Shown here: positions 1 to 8,776 of the stretch, piece by piece
Layout of the letters: the number at the start of each line of letters is the position of its first letter
Position numbering within the stretch: the stretch's first letter is position 1
Assembly (NCBI RefSeq): GCF_007828045.1
Contig: NZ_VITN01000005.1
Coordinates: 314,636 to 378,635 of the forward strand
Direction: 5' to 3'
Source: Nitrospirillum amazonense
GTDB taxonomy: Bacteria; Pseudomonadota; Alphaproteobacteria; Azospirillales; Azospirillaceae
Length of the DNA: 64,000 nucleotides
Position numbers and translations under genes: made by a program
The notes under the pieces: model-generated
Databases searched by the model: none
What the model was told of the DNA's origin: nothing
What the model saw: only the letters and a program-made list of their open reading frames with translations

Positions 1-63
1 AACCGCTTCCGCCCCTGCAACCTGGTGGAGATCATGCCCCGCCTGCAGGAGCACCTTTCCTAA
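1..63 (+). CDS. C-terminal end of an unidentified protein (partial)
   Basis: An open frame enters from the left edge and stops with TAA at 61-63, leaving 20 residues that end in MPRLQEHLS. Codon use is GC-rich like its neighbours, so it is probably the tail of a real gene. The fragment is too short to identify. It is followed by about 240 bp without a convincing gene before the ParA-like gene. Confidence 0.45.
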   Translation, partial: NRFRPCNLVEIMPRLQEHLS

Positions 64-305
64 AGGCGGGGCCCCGGGGCCGCGTCGCCGTGCGATTTCG
101 GTTAAGGGCGGCCCCCGCAGTTGAAGCGACGGGTGAAAACCTGTATCGATTCAAGGCCCGGCCGGACGCGCCTTTTCCACGCCGTCCAGCCCGTGGCCAG
201 ACGCGTCCCGGGGATCCTTTCCCAGGGGATATCGCCTACGGGCGACGGGGACGTGGGCGGCCAGGGATGCCGGCACCAAGAATGCGGGACCAGGAGAACG
301 ACCCC

Positions 306-1136
306 ATGACGCGAACCTATATCTCGATGGCCAAGACCGGCGGCCAAGGCAAGACGCTGGTGGCCCAGATGCTGGTCCTGCAGCACGAGCAGAAGGGCGC
401 GCCCGTGAAGCTGGCCGCCGCCGACAGCGACACGCTGAACCAGCGGTCCAAGTTCGGTCGCCTGTTCGCCGGCGTGAAGGAGCTGGGCATCGGCGAGCAG
501 CTGACCAATATCAAGACCTCGACCGACCCCAACCTGGCCATCAAGTATTGGGACGAATTCGGCCGCACCCTGCTGGAGGGCGGCTATGTGGTGGATGTGG
601 GCGCCAACGTGGCCGCCGACCTGTTCGCCTGGGCCGAGGCGCGCAACGCCGGCGCCCTGCTGCGCCGCCGCAACAGCAACCCCATCGACCTGATCGTCAC
701 CACCAAGGCCGAGGCCCAGGCCATTGAGGACGCCCGCGCCTTGATCCAGTACTCGTTCGACAAGAACGAGTGGCTGCCCTTCGGCCGCCGCTTCGTGGTG
801 CTGAACGAGGTCGCCAGCGGCTTCGCCCCGTACGAAAACGACCAGTCCTTCCGCCGCCTGAAGAGCTTCCAGAGCCAGGGCGTCGGCCTCATCACCATCA
901 AGCGCTGCGAAAGCGACATCTGGAAGCTGCTGGAGAAGGAATTCATCTCCGTCCGCGACGCGCTGAAGATGACCGACGCCGACCTGGAGAAGCGCTACGG
1001 CATCGACGTGTGGACGGGCCACAGCGGCTTGACCGACCTGCGCGCCTGGGCGCAGGAGACGCTGACCGCGTTCGAGAAGGCCGGCCTGTTCCCGGCCACC
1101 GACCGCGCGGACGCCGAGGCGGCCTCGGCCGAGTAA
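306..1136 (+). CDS. ParA/MinD-like P-loop ATPase with variant Walker A
   Basis: This 276-residue protein starts with a P-loop at residues 8-16 (AKTGGQGKT), followed by a VVDVGANVAADL segment that fits the Walker B region of the ParA/MinD/TraL class. These ATPases position DNA, plasmids or complexes through nucleotide-dependent dimerisation. The usual signature KGGxGKT reads TGGQGKT here, with the lysine shifted one place, so the dimerisation chemistry may differ. ATG 306 is chosen because AGGAG lies just upstream; an in-frame extension towards 90 lacks a ribosome site. No ParB or parS is visible nearby. A strong terminator follows at 1159-1199, so it is probably monocistronic. The specific role is unknown. 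Confidence 0.7.
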   Translation: MTRTYISMAKTGGQGKTLVAQMLVLQHEQKGAPVKLAAADSDTLNQRSKFGRLFAGVKELGIGEQLTNIKTSTDPNLAIKYWDEFGRTLLEGGYVVDVGANVAADLFAWAEARNAGALLRRRNSNPIDLIVTTKAEAQAIEDARALIQYSFDKNEWLPFGRRFVVLNEVASGFAPYENDQSFRRLKSFQSQGVGLITIKRCESDIWKLLEKEFISVRDALKMTDADLEKRYGIDVWTGHSGLTDLRAWAQETLTAFEKAGLFPATDRADAEAASAE

Positions 1137-1158
1137 GCGCCCTTCCCCTTCCTGGATC

Positions 1159-1199
1159 GGGCCCGGCCCCGCCCCGTAAGCGGGCGGGCCGGGCCTTTT
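1159..1199 (+). terminator. Rho-independent terminator after the ParA-like gene
   Basis: A long GC stem (about GGCCCGGCC...GGGCCGGGCC, with one bulge and a CGTAA loop) is followed by TTTT. It separates the ParA-like gene from ftsE. Confidence 0.75.
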
Positions 1200-1221
1200 C
1201 CATTTCAAGGATACCTCGCCC

Positions 1222-1959
1222 TTGGTCCGCTTCGAGAACGTCGGCCTGCGCTATGGCACCGGGCCTGAGGTGCTGCGCGACATCAGCTTCGAACTGGCGC
1301 CCGGGTCTTTCCATTTTCTGACCGGCCCCACCGGCGCCGGCAAGTCCAGCCTGCTTAAGCTGCTGTACCTGGCGGAGCGGCCGTCGCGCGGCCTGATCAC
1401 CCTGCTGGGCCATCCCCTCTCCAAGACCCCGCGCAAGGCCCTGCCGGCCATCCGCCGCCAGATCGGCGTGGTGTTCCAGGACTTCCGCCTGATGAACCAT
1501 CTGACGGTGTTCGACAACGTGGCCCTGCCCCTGCGCCTGGCCGGCCAGGACGAGGGCCACGTGCAGGAAAGCGTGACGGAGCTGCTGTCCTGGGTGGGGC
1601 TGAAGGCCAAGTTGGACGAGCGGCCCCTGCGCCTGTCGGGCGGGCAGAAGCAGCTGGTGGCCATCGCCCGCGCCGTCGTCACCCGGCCCAAGCTGATCAT
1701 CGCCGACGAGCCCACAGGCAACATCGATCGCGAGATGAGCCTGCGCATCATGCGGCTGTTTATCGAACTGAACAAACTGGGCACCACCTGCCTGGTGGCC
1801 ACGCACGACATGGTGCTGGTCGACCGCCTGCAGAAGCCGGTAATGGAGCTGTATGAGGGCAAACTGGCCGACTCCGGCTGGTGGATGGAGGGGGCCGCCA
1901 GCACCGCCGTGGGGCCGGCCCAAACCCTGACGCCGGACGACCTTGCGCCGGACTTTTGA
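1222..1959 (+). CDS. ftsE: Cell division ATP-binding protein FtsE
   Basis: A 245-residue ABC ATPase. Visible motifs are Walker A GPTGAGKSS, the Q-loop in VVFQDFRLM (FQDFRL is typical of FtsE), signature LSGGQKQ, Walker B LIIADEPTGNID and H-loop ATHD. In the family FtsE drives the membrane protein FtsX, which transmits ATP hydrolysis to periplasmic cell-wall hydrolases at the division site. The start is TTG 1222 with AAGGA about 10 nt upstream; no ATG fits the conserved N-terminus. The usual downstream partner ftsX is missing: the next gene is a desaturase. Another LolD-like ABC ATPase is the main alternative, but the FQDFRL segment favours FtsE. Confidence 0.85.
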   Translation: MVRFENVGLRYGTGPEVLRDISFELAPGSFHFLTGPTGAGKSSLLKLLYLAERPSRGLITLLGHPLSKTPRKALPAIRRQIGVVFQDFRLMNHLTVFDNVALPLRLAGQDEGHVQESVTELLSWVGLKAKLDERPLRLSGGQKQLVAIARAVVTRPKLIIADEPTGNIDREMSLRIMRLFIELNKLGTTCLVATHDMVLVDRLQKPVMELYEGKLADSGWWMEGAASTAVGPAQTLTPDDLAPDF

Positions 1960-2136
1960 CCCAGCACAAATCGCCCATACCGCCGCCGGCGTTAAGCTCC
2001 CCTTCAGGGTTGCCCCATACCCTGATGCCAGAGGACCAGCGCCCCAAACGCGGAGTCGGCTTTAAGGCCGATTTCTGCTATCCAGACGATATAGACATCA
2101 TCCCCGCCCGGCCCACCGCCGCCGGCCCCTGATGGA

Positions 2137-3417
2137 GTGCACACGCCTGTGACCAGCCCCGCCCGCGACACTGCCGGCCCCCGGGTCACCCCCCGGGTCG
2201 AAACCCCGGCCGACCATTACCTGGACGATATCCAGGCCACCGGCGCCGTGCCCTTCATCCTGGTGCACCTGGCCTGCCTGGGCGCCATCTGGACCGGGGT
2301 TTACTGGCAGGACGTGGCCCTGGCCGTCGGCCTCTACGGCCTGCGCATGTTCGGCATTACCGGCGGCTACCATCGCTATTTCTCGCACCGGGCCTATAAG
2401 ACCAGCCGCTGGTTTCAGTTCATCCTGGCCTTCATCGCCCAGACCTCGGCCCAGCGCGGCATCCTGTGGTGGGCGGCGAAGCACCGCCATCATCACCGCT
2501 ATTCCGACACCCCGGCGGACGTGCATTCCCCGGCGCAGCGCGGCTTCTGGTATGCGCACATGGGCTGGATCTTCACCGCCCGTCACGACCAGACCGACCT
2601 GGCCGCCGTGCCGGACCTGGCCAAGTTCCCCGAGCTGCGCTTCCTGGACCGGTTCCATTACCTGCCCGCCTTCATCCTGGCCGTCGCCGTGTGGTTCGCC
2701 GCCGGCTGGTCGGGCCTGGTGGTGGGCTTCTTCTGGAGCACCATCGCCACCTACCACGGCACCTTCTGCATCAACTCCCTGGCCCATGTGTACGGCCGCC
2801 GCCGCTATCTGACCGGCGACGACAGCCGCAATAACTGGTGGTTCGCCCTGCTGACCATGGGCGAGGGCTGGCACAACAACCACCATGCCTACCAGAGCGC
2901 CGCCTGCCAGGGTTTCCGCTGGTGGGAGATCGACACCACTTACTACATCCTGAAGGCGCTTTCCTGGGTGGGCATCACCTGGGACCTGCACCGCCCGCCG
3001 GCCGCGGTGGTGCGGGGCGAGCAGCGTCTGGGCAAGGCCATCATCGATAGGGCCGCCGGCCAGCTGGCGGCCACCTTCCATGTGGAACAGATCGCCGCCC
3101 GCCTGCAGGCCACCCTGGCCGACACCCCCTCGCTGGCCGACGTGAAGGCCGAGCTGCAGCACAAGCTGCAGAACGCGCGGGCCCAGGCGGAGGCCATGCT
3201 GGCCTCCCTGCACATGCCCGAGCTTCATATGCCGGCCATGCCCAGCCTGCCGGAGCTGCACATGCCGAGCATGCCCACCCTGCCCACGCGGGAAGAGCTG
3301 AAGGAACGGGCCGCCGCCATGTTCGTGCGCACGTCGTCCATGGACGACATCGTCGACCGGGCCCGCCAGCTGCTGATCGAGGCCGTCTGCGCCCGCCTGG
3401 CCACTGCCGCCGCCTGA
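2137..3417 (+). CDS. Acyl-CoA/acyl-lipid fatty acid desaturase (delta-9 type)
   Basis: A 426-residue membrane desaturase that introduces a cis double bond into acyl chains using a di-iron centre. The three histidine boxes are present: HRYFSH (residues 79-84), HRHHH (116-120) and HNNHH (246-250). Hydrophobic stretches lie around 40-70 and 175-210. The family ends near residue 300; here about 100 residues follow with an amphipathic stretch and a Met/Pro-rich segment in which PELHMP-x-MP-x-LP occurs twice (about 343-368). The start is GTG 2137; GTG 2149, with GGAG 11 nt upstream, is an alternative. A terminator follows. The role is probably membrane fluidity control. Confidence 0.9.
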   Translation: MHTPVTSPARDTAGPRVTPRVETPADHYLDDIQATGAVPFILVHLACLGAIWTGVYWQDVALAVGLYGLRMFGITGGYHRYFSHRAYKTSRWFQFILAFIAQTSAQRGILWWAAKHRHHHRYSDTPADVHSPAQRGFWYAHMGWIFTARHDQTDLAAVPDLAKFPELRFLDRFHYLPAFILAVAVWFAAGWSGLVVGFFWSTIATYHGTFCINSLAHVYGRRRYLTGDDSRNNWWFALLTMGEGWHNNHHAYQSAACQGFRWWEIDTTYYILKALSWVGITWDLHRPPAAVVRGEQRLGKAIIDRAAGQLAATFHVEQIAARLQATLADTPSLADVKAELQHKLQNARAQAEAMLASLHMPELHMPAMPSLPELHMPSMPTLPTREELKERAAAMFVRTSSMDDIVDRARQLLIEAVCARLATAAA

Positions 3418-3438
3418 GCCGCCAACGCTTTGCGACGA

Positions 3439-3470
3439 GGCCGCCCTGGGGTTCCTGGGGCGGCCTTTTT
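3439..3470 (+). terminator. Terminator after the desaturase
   Basis: GGCCGCCC (3439-3446) pairs with GGGCGGCC (3458-3465), followed by TTTTT. Confidence 0.8.
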
Positions 3471-3501
3471 GCTGGCCGCCAGGAGGCCTGGCAGCTCAAA
3501 T

Positions 3502-3516
3502 GTTCATGTTGTGTTC
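3502..3516 (+). promoter_or_regulatory. LexA (SOS) box, alphaproteobacterial type
   Basis: The sequence reads GTTC at 3502-3505, seven bases, then GTTC at 3513-3516. This exactly matches the direct-repeat LexA site GTTC-N7-GTTC established for Alphaproteobacteria. It lies 46 bp before the ATG of the radical SAM gene and overlaps a plausible -35 (TTGTGT 3509-3514) with a -10 (TAGGCT 3532-3537) 17 bp on, the right place for repression. Confidence 0.7.
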
Positions 3517-3561
3517 TTATTTTGCCGGGCGTAGGCTGCCCTCCGGGTAACGGAGGGAACC

Positions 3562-4665
3562 ATGGTCGACATCCTGGATGACCGCCCGCTGAAGGGCCGG
3601 GGCACCATCTCCAACCGCGTGGGCCGGTTCGAGGCCCACGCCCGCATGCGCACGGACGACGGCTGGGCCCGGGCGGGCCACGACGGCTGGGACGAGGAGG
3701 CGGACCTTGAGGTGGCCGCCGCCACGCAGGTGCGGCTGGACACCTCGCGCAGCGTCATCAGCTACAACGACAGCCCGGACGTGAATTTCGACCGTTCCAT
3801 CAACCCCTACCGGGGGTGTGAGCACGGTTGCGTCTATTGCTTCGCCCGGCCCAGCCACGCCTATCTGGGCCATTCGCCGGGCCTGGATTTCGAAACCATC
3901 CTGTACGCCAAGCGCGACGCCCCGGCGCTGCTGGCCAAGGAGTTGCGGGCCAAGGGCTACACGCCCCAGCCCCTCGCCCTGGGCGCCAACACCGACGCCT
4001 ATCAGCCCATCGAACGGACGGAGCGCATCACCCGCGGCGTGCTGGAGGTGCTGCGTGACTTCCGCCACCCGGTGGGCATCATCACCAAGTCGCCCCTGGT
4101 GCTGCGTGATCTGGACATCCTGGCGCCCATGGCGGCCGACGGCCTGGCGCGCGTCTCCATCTCCATCACCACCCTGGACCGCGACCTGGCCCGCAAGCTG
4201 GAACCGCGCGCCGGCACGCCACAGCGCCGCCTGGACGCGGTGCGCCAGCTGTCGGAGGCGGGCGTGCCCGTCAGCGTCCTGGCCTCGCCCATGATTCCGG
4301 CGCTGAACGATGCGGAGTTGGAGGGCATCCTGGCCGCCGCCAAGCAGTCGGGGGCCACCCAGGGCCACTACATCCTGCTGCGCCTGCCCCGGGAACTGGG
4401 CGACCTGATGGAGGAATGGCTGCGCCTGCACGTGCCCGACCGGGCCGACCATGTGCTGAGCCTGATCCGCCAGTGCCGCGACGGCGGCCGCAACCATGCC
4501 GAATTCGGCACCCGCATGCGCGGTAGCGGCGTCTACGCCCAATTGCTGAACGCCCGCTACAAGCTGGCGGTCAAGCGCCTGGGCCTGGATCAGCGGCGCT
4601 CGAGCATGCGCTGCGACCTGTTCCAGCCGCCACCCCAGGCGGGCGACCAGCTGGCGCTGTTTTGA
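3562..4665 (+). CDS. PA0069-family radical SAM protein (SplB-like)
   Basis: A 367-residue radical SAM enzyme. The cluster motif C-x3-C-x2-C appears as CEHGCVYC (Cys 86, 90, 93), preceded by NPYRGC as in spore photoproduct lyase-like proteins. The C-terminus carries the family's AEFGTRMRGSG segment and ends in DQLALF. The substrate of the PA0069 group is not established, but its resemblance to SplB, which reverses thymine photodimers, suggests DNA or nucleotide repair. A LexA box in the promoter supports a damage-response role. The start at ATG 3562 has GGAGGG just upstream. It is convergent with the TPR gene, with a shared hairpin between. Confidence 0.85.
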   Translation: MVDILDDRPLKGRGTISNRVGRFEAHARMRTDDGWARAGHDGWDEEADLEVAAATQVRLDTSRSVISYNDSPDVNFDRSINPYRGCEHGCVYCFARPSHAYLGHSPGLDFETILYAKRDAPALLAKELRAKGYTPQPLALGANTDAYQPIERTERITRGVLEVLRDFRHPVGIITKSPLVLRDLDILAPMAADGLARVSISITTLDRDLARKLEPRAGTPQRRLDAVRQLSEAGVPVSVLASPMIPALNDAELEGILAAAKQSGATQGHYILLRLPRELGDLMEEWLRLHVPDRADHVLSLIRQCRDGGRNHAEFGTRMRGSGVYAQLLNARYKLAVKRLGLDQRRSSMRCDLFQPPPQAGDQLALF

Positions 4666-4682
4666 TGAGAGCGCACATGACA

Positions 4683-4710
4683 AAGGCCGGCCCCGCCAGG
4701 GACCGGCCTT
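4683..4710. terminator. Hairpin between convergent genes
   Basis: AAGGCCGG (4683-4690) pairs with CCGGCCTT (4703-4710). It lies between the ends of the radical SAM gene (+) and the TPR gene (-) and could serve both. T-tracts are weak. Confidence 0.5.
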
Positions 4711-4751
4711 CGCATTTACAGGGCCCGGCGCGGGTGCCGGGCTTAGGAGGA

Positions 4752-5999
4752 TCAGAACGGGCTGACGCCGGCCTGGATCAGGTACAGGCGGGCGATGTCG
4801 GCGGTGCCGTCGGTGCCCTTGATGCTCTTCATGGCGTCCAGCGCCTTGGGCTTCTGGCCGGCGGCCAGGTAGGCCTGGACCAGGCGCAACTTGGCCTCTT
4901 CCGGATACTTCAGCTGGTCCTTCTTGATGCCAGCCTGGATGACCTCGATGGCCTTGGCGGCGTTGCCCAAGGCCAGGTACTGCGTGCCGACCTTGACCAA
5001 CTGCTTGCCGTCGGGCTGCGCGCCGGCTTCCTTCTCGTCATCCGGCAGCTTGCGCTGATCGTCCTCGACCTGCTTGCCGGCCATGTCGGCCAGGCGCTTC
5101 TCGCGGTCGCCCTGGGCCTTGCCCAGAATGCCGGCCTTGAAGCCCTTGTCCATGACGGCCTTGGCCTCGGTACCCAGGCCGTCGCTCATGGCCAGCTGGG
5201 CGAATTCCAGGTACGGGCCCGGTTCCTTCACCAGGCCGGCGCCGATCTGCAGGCGCAGCACGTCGATCTGCAGGCGGTTGGAGTTGAAGCCGGGTAGCTT
5301 CTGCACGCCGCGGATCACGCTTTCCCAGCTTTCCTGATCCGGGTAGTTCACCAGGATCCGCTCCATCGCGTCGAGGAAAGCGGCCTTATGGTCCATGTTG
5401 TATTCGGCGCTGGCGACGGTCTGCAGCAGCGTCTTGGACGGCTTGCCGCCCTGGGCCTGGATCATGGCGCGCGCAGCCTTGGAGGCGTTGGCGTAGTCCT
5501 TCTGGTCCAGGTAAATCTGGATGGCCAGTTCCTTCAAGCGGTTATCGGTACCGCCGTCCTTGTAGTAGCGGTCAGAGGCGGCAGAGAACTTGGCGTAGTT
5601 CTTCACGCTGAAGTAAGCCTCGGCGATCAGCTTGTCACGATTGATCTTGTCCGCGTCCGGCACCTGGCCAGTGGCCAGCGTCGCTTCCAGGGACTTGGCG
5701 AAGTTCGCCATGTCACCAGCGCCGCTGTAGGCGGCGGCGCGCAGGGTCTCGATCGTGTAGGTCTCGTACGCGGACTTCTTGCTGGCCTTGTCGGCCTCGT
5801 CGAGCTTATCCAGCGCTTCCTTGTACTTCCGCGCCTTCAGCGCCTCTTGGGCGGCCTGCAGCGGCTTGCCGACTTCCGGGCTGAACTTCTTGGCGGCGTC
5901 GGCGGCGTGGGCCGGCGTGGGGGCGCTGATGACAACGGCGCCGCCCATGGTGAGCGCCGAGGCGAGCAGTGCGGCACGAAGGAAGTGCGTGGCGATCAT
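4752..5999 (-). CDS. Periplasmic TPR-like protein of the TonB operon
   Basis: A 415-residue exported helical-repeat protein. The N-terminus from MIATHFLR has a signal peptide with probable cleavage after AHA (about residue 32). The rest is alternating helices of TPR type (for example ALKARKYKEALDKLDEA and YLALGNAAKAIEVIQAG). It is the last gene of a run in the order tonB-exbB-exbD-exbD-TPR. TPR proteins accompany TonB2 systems in Vibrio and Shewanella, so a role in TonB-complex function or coupling to a particular receptor is inferred. The start at 5999 is chosen for the signal peptide; the frame is open further upstream without a ribosome site. The 205-bp gap before it may hold its own promoter. 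Confidence 0.7.
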   Translation of the reverse strand: MIATHFLRAALLASALTMGGAVVISAPTPAHAADAAKKFSPEVGKPLQAAQEALKARKYKEALDKLDEADKASKKSAYETYTIETLRAAAYSGAGDMANFAKSLEATLATGQVPDADKINRDKLIAEAYFSVKNYAKFSAASDRYYKDGGTDNRLKELAIQIYLDQKDYANASKAARAMIQAQGGKPSKTLLQTVASAEYNMDHKAAFLDAMERILVNYPDQESWESVIRGVQKLPGFNSNRLQIDVLRLQIGAGLVKEPGPYLEFAQLAMSDGLGTEAKAVMDKGFKAGILGKAQGDREKRLADMAGKQVEDDQRKLPDDEKEAGAQPDGKQLVKVGTQYLALGNAAKAIEVIQAGIKKDQLKYPEEAKLRLVQAYLAAGQKPKALDAMKSIKGTDGTADIARLYLIQAGVSPF

Positions 6000-6204
6000 T
6001 CCGAGGACTCTACCTGCTTTGTTGAAGGGCTGGACCGACGAGCGGCCCCTCATATCGGGAAATCTAAATCGGCAATTGGGGTGAAATAGGGACAAGCATC
6101 CCGAAAAGGGCCCGTGCCCCCAAAAGATCACGAGCCCCCAAACGGTCGCGGCGGCCCCGCATCCCAAGACCAGCTCGGGTAACGAGGCCGCCGCGTACAC
6201 GGAC

Positions 6205-6627
6205 TTAGTCTATAAACTGTTCCGCACCCACCAGACCCAGCTTGGTCACACCCAGGCGCTGGGCCGAGGCCATGACCATCGCCACGGTGTTATATTTGGC
6301 CAGCTTGTTCGGCCAAAGATGAACCTCGGGCTGCGGGTTCTGGAGCGCGGCGTTCTTCAGACGCAACTCCAGTTCATGGCGATCAACGGTGGTTCCGTTC
6401 CACTGAATCGTGTTGTCGAAATCCACCATGATGTTGACCACCTCAGGCGGTGTCGTATTGGCCTGCGGCGGGGTCGCCGACGGCATGTCCAACTTCACCG
6501 CATGGGTTTGGATCGGAATGGTGATGATCAGCATGATGATCAGGACCAACATCACGTCGATGAGCGGCGTGGTGTTGATGTCCATCATGGCTTCGTCTTC
6601 ACCACCTCCGCCAACGTTCATACCCAT
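6205..6627 (-). CDS. exbD: ExbD/TolR biopolymer transport protein (second copy)
   Basis: A 140-residue ExbD: short cytoplasmic N-terminus, one membrane helix with the proton-carrying aspartate (Asp24 in PLIDVMLVLI), and a periplasmic domain. With ExbB it forms the proton-driven motor that energises TonB. The ribosome site AAGGAG lies 8 nt before the ATG. It is 26 nt downstream of another exbD; both begin MGMNVG and carry INTTPL-[IV]-D, so they are paralogues from a duplication. Confidence 0.92.
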   Translation of the reverse strand: MGMNVGGGGEDEAMMDINTTPLIDVMLVLIIMLIITIPIQTHAVKLDMPSATPPQANTTPPEVVNIMVDFDNTIQWNGTTVDRHELELRLKNAALQNPQPEVHLWPNKLAKYNTVAMVMASAQRLGVTKLGLVGAEQFID

Positions 6628-6653
6628 GGCTATAACTCCTTACCGGCGGACCG

Positions 6654-7100
6654 TCAGTTCGCGGCGGCGACGCCCGCCGGCGGCTCGGTGATGAAACCGA
6701 TCTTCACGATGCCGGCCCGCTGGGCCGCGACCACCACCCGGCCCACATATTCGTAGCGCGCATTCTTGTCGCCACGGATATGGACTTCCGGTTGAGGCTG
6801 TTCCACAGAGCGCGTCTTGAGCTTCTCAAGCAACGCGCTGTAGTCCGGCATCTTGGACTCGTTCCAGAAGATGTCGCCGTCCCGGTTTACCGCGATGACG
6901 ATGTTTTCCGGCTTCGTCTTGGTAGGCTGATTACGTTCCTTCGGCAGGTCCACGTTCACCGTGTGGGTGACGACGGGGACCGTAATCAGGAAGATGATCA
7001 GCAGCACCAGCATGATGTCGACGAGGGGGGTCGTATTGATCGCCGATACGACCTCGCCATCATCATCACCATCGCCGGCAGGACCGACGTTCATCCCCAT
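6654..7100 (-). CDS. exbD: ExbD/TolR biopolymer transport protein (first copy)
   Basis: A 148-residue ExbD with an acidic N-terminus (GDGDDDGEV), one membrane helix with Asp28 (INTTPLVDIMLVL) and a periplasmic domain. It starts 2 nt after the exbB stop with GGAG upstream, so the genes are co-transcribed. It differs from the following copy mainly in the periplasmic domain, which would allow a mixed ExbD dimer or separate partners; that is inference. Confidence 0.92.
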   Translation of the reverse strand: MGMNVGPAGDGDDDGEVVSAINTTPLVDIMLVLLIIFLITVPVVTHTVNVDLPKERNQPTKTKPENIVIAVNRDGDIFWNESKMPDYSALLEKLKTRSVEQPQPEVHIRGDKNARYEYVGRVVVAAQRAGIVKIGFITEPPAGVAAAN

Positions 7101-7102
7101 GT

Positions 7103-8032
7103 TTACGCGCTCCGAGCGGACTTGCCGGCGCCGAGACGGCCACCGCTCACCAGCAGGGCATGCAGGTCGGCGGAGAAGTTGCGGACGCGGTCCATGGCGG
7201 TCTTGTTGCGGCTCAGCAGCCAGTTGTACCCCAGCACGGCGGGAACGGCGACCATCAGACCGATGGCGGTCATGATCAGCGCTTCACCGACGGGGCCGGC
7301 GACCTTGTCGATCGAGGCCTGACCGGCGATACCGATGGCGGTCAGGGCGTGATAGATGCCCCACACCGTACCGAACAGACCGACGAACGGACCGGTCGAA
7401 CCGACGGTGGCGAGGAAGGCCAGGCCGCCCTTCATGCGGTTGCTGATGCTATCGACCGAGCGCTGCAGCTGCATGGTCACCCAGGTGTGAAGGTCGATCT
7501 GGTCGACCAGCGTGCCCTCGTGGTGCTCGGTGGCGCGCAGGCCGTCTTCGACCAGCATGCGGAACACGCTGTTCTTGTTCAGCTTGGCGGCGCCATCGGC
7601 CAGGGACGGGGCGGTCCAGAAGGACTTGTCGGCCTGGCTGGCGGAGCGCAGCAGCAGGGTCTGCTCGATCAGCTTGGTGATGATGATGTACCAGGTGCCG
7701 GTCATCATGATGGCCATGATGATCAGGACGCCACGGGCCACGAAGTCACCGCCCTTCCACAGGGCGCTCAGGCCGTAGGGGTTCTCGACCGTCTCGGTGG
7801 CGGCAGCCGGAGCGGCGACGTCGCTGGCGCTGGCGTCCGCGGCGGGCGCGGCGGCCGGAGCGGCCTGGTCAGCAGCCGGAGCCGGAGCGGCGGCGGCCGG
7901 GGCCGAGCTGTCGGTGGACGGGGTCGTGGTCTGGGCGACCGCGACCGAGGTGAAGGTACCGACGACCAGGGCCACCATGGCGAAACGCACCATGGAACCG
8001 GCGGTCAGCTTGAAACGCTCCCTAATGCTCAT
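7103..8032 (-). CDS. exbB: ExbB/TolQ proton channel protein with exported N-terminal extension
   Basis: A 309-residue MotA/TolQ/ExbB-family protein. It begins at MSIRERF with a signal-peptide-like segment (cleavage possible after AVA, about residue 31), then an Ala/Pro-rich linker to about residue 80, then three membrane helices with the conserved GSTGPFVGLFGTVWGI region. ExbB pentamers enclose the ExbD dimer and conduct protons. The extension is longer than in E. coli ExbB but is seen in other ExbB proteins with periplasmic N-termini. It lies 81 nt downstream of tonB. Confidence 0.9.
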   Translation of the reverse strand: MSIRERFKLTAGSMVRFAMVALVVGTFTSVAVAQTTTPSTDSSAPAAAAPAPAADQAAPAAAPAADASASDVAAPAAATETVENPYGLSALWKGGDFVARGVLIIMAIMMTGTWYIIITKLIEQTLLLRSASQADKSFWTAPSLADGAAKLNKNSVFRMLVEDGLRATEHHEGTLVDQIDLHTWVTMQLQRSVDSISNRMKGGLAFLATVGSTGPFVGLFGTVWGIYHALTAIGIAGQASIDKVAGPVGEALIMTAIGLMVAVPAVLGYNWLLSRNKTAMDRVRNFSADLHALLVSGGRLGAGKSARSA

Positions 8033-8113
8033 GACAATTCCAACACATTTGGGTTGAGGGGATGAGGAACCCTTGCGCATCCGCGTCTAAGAGGCCCCGG
8101 TTTTCTTGAACTG

Positions 8114-8776
<663 letters not shown>

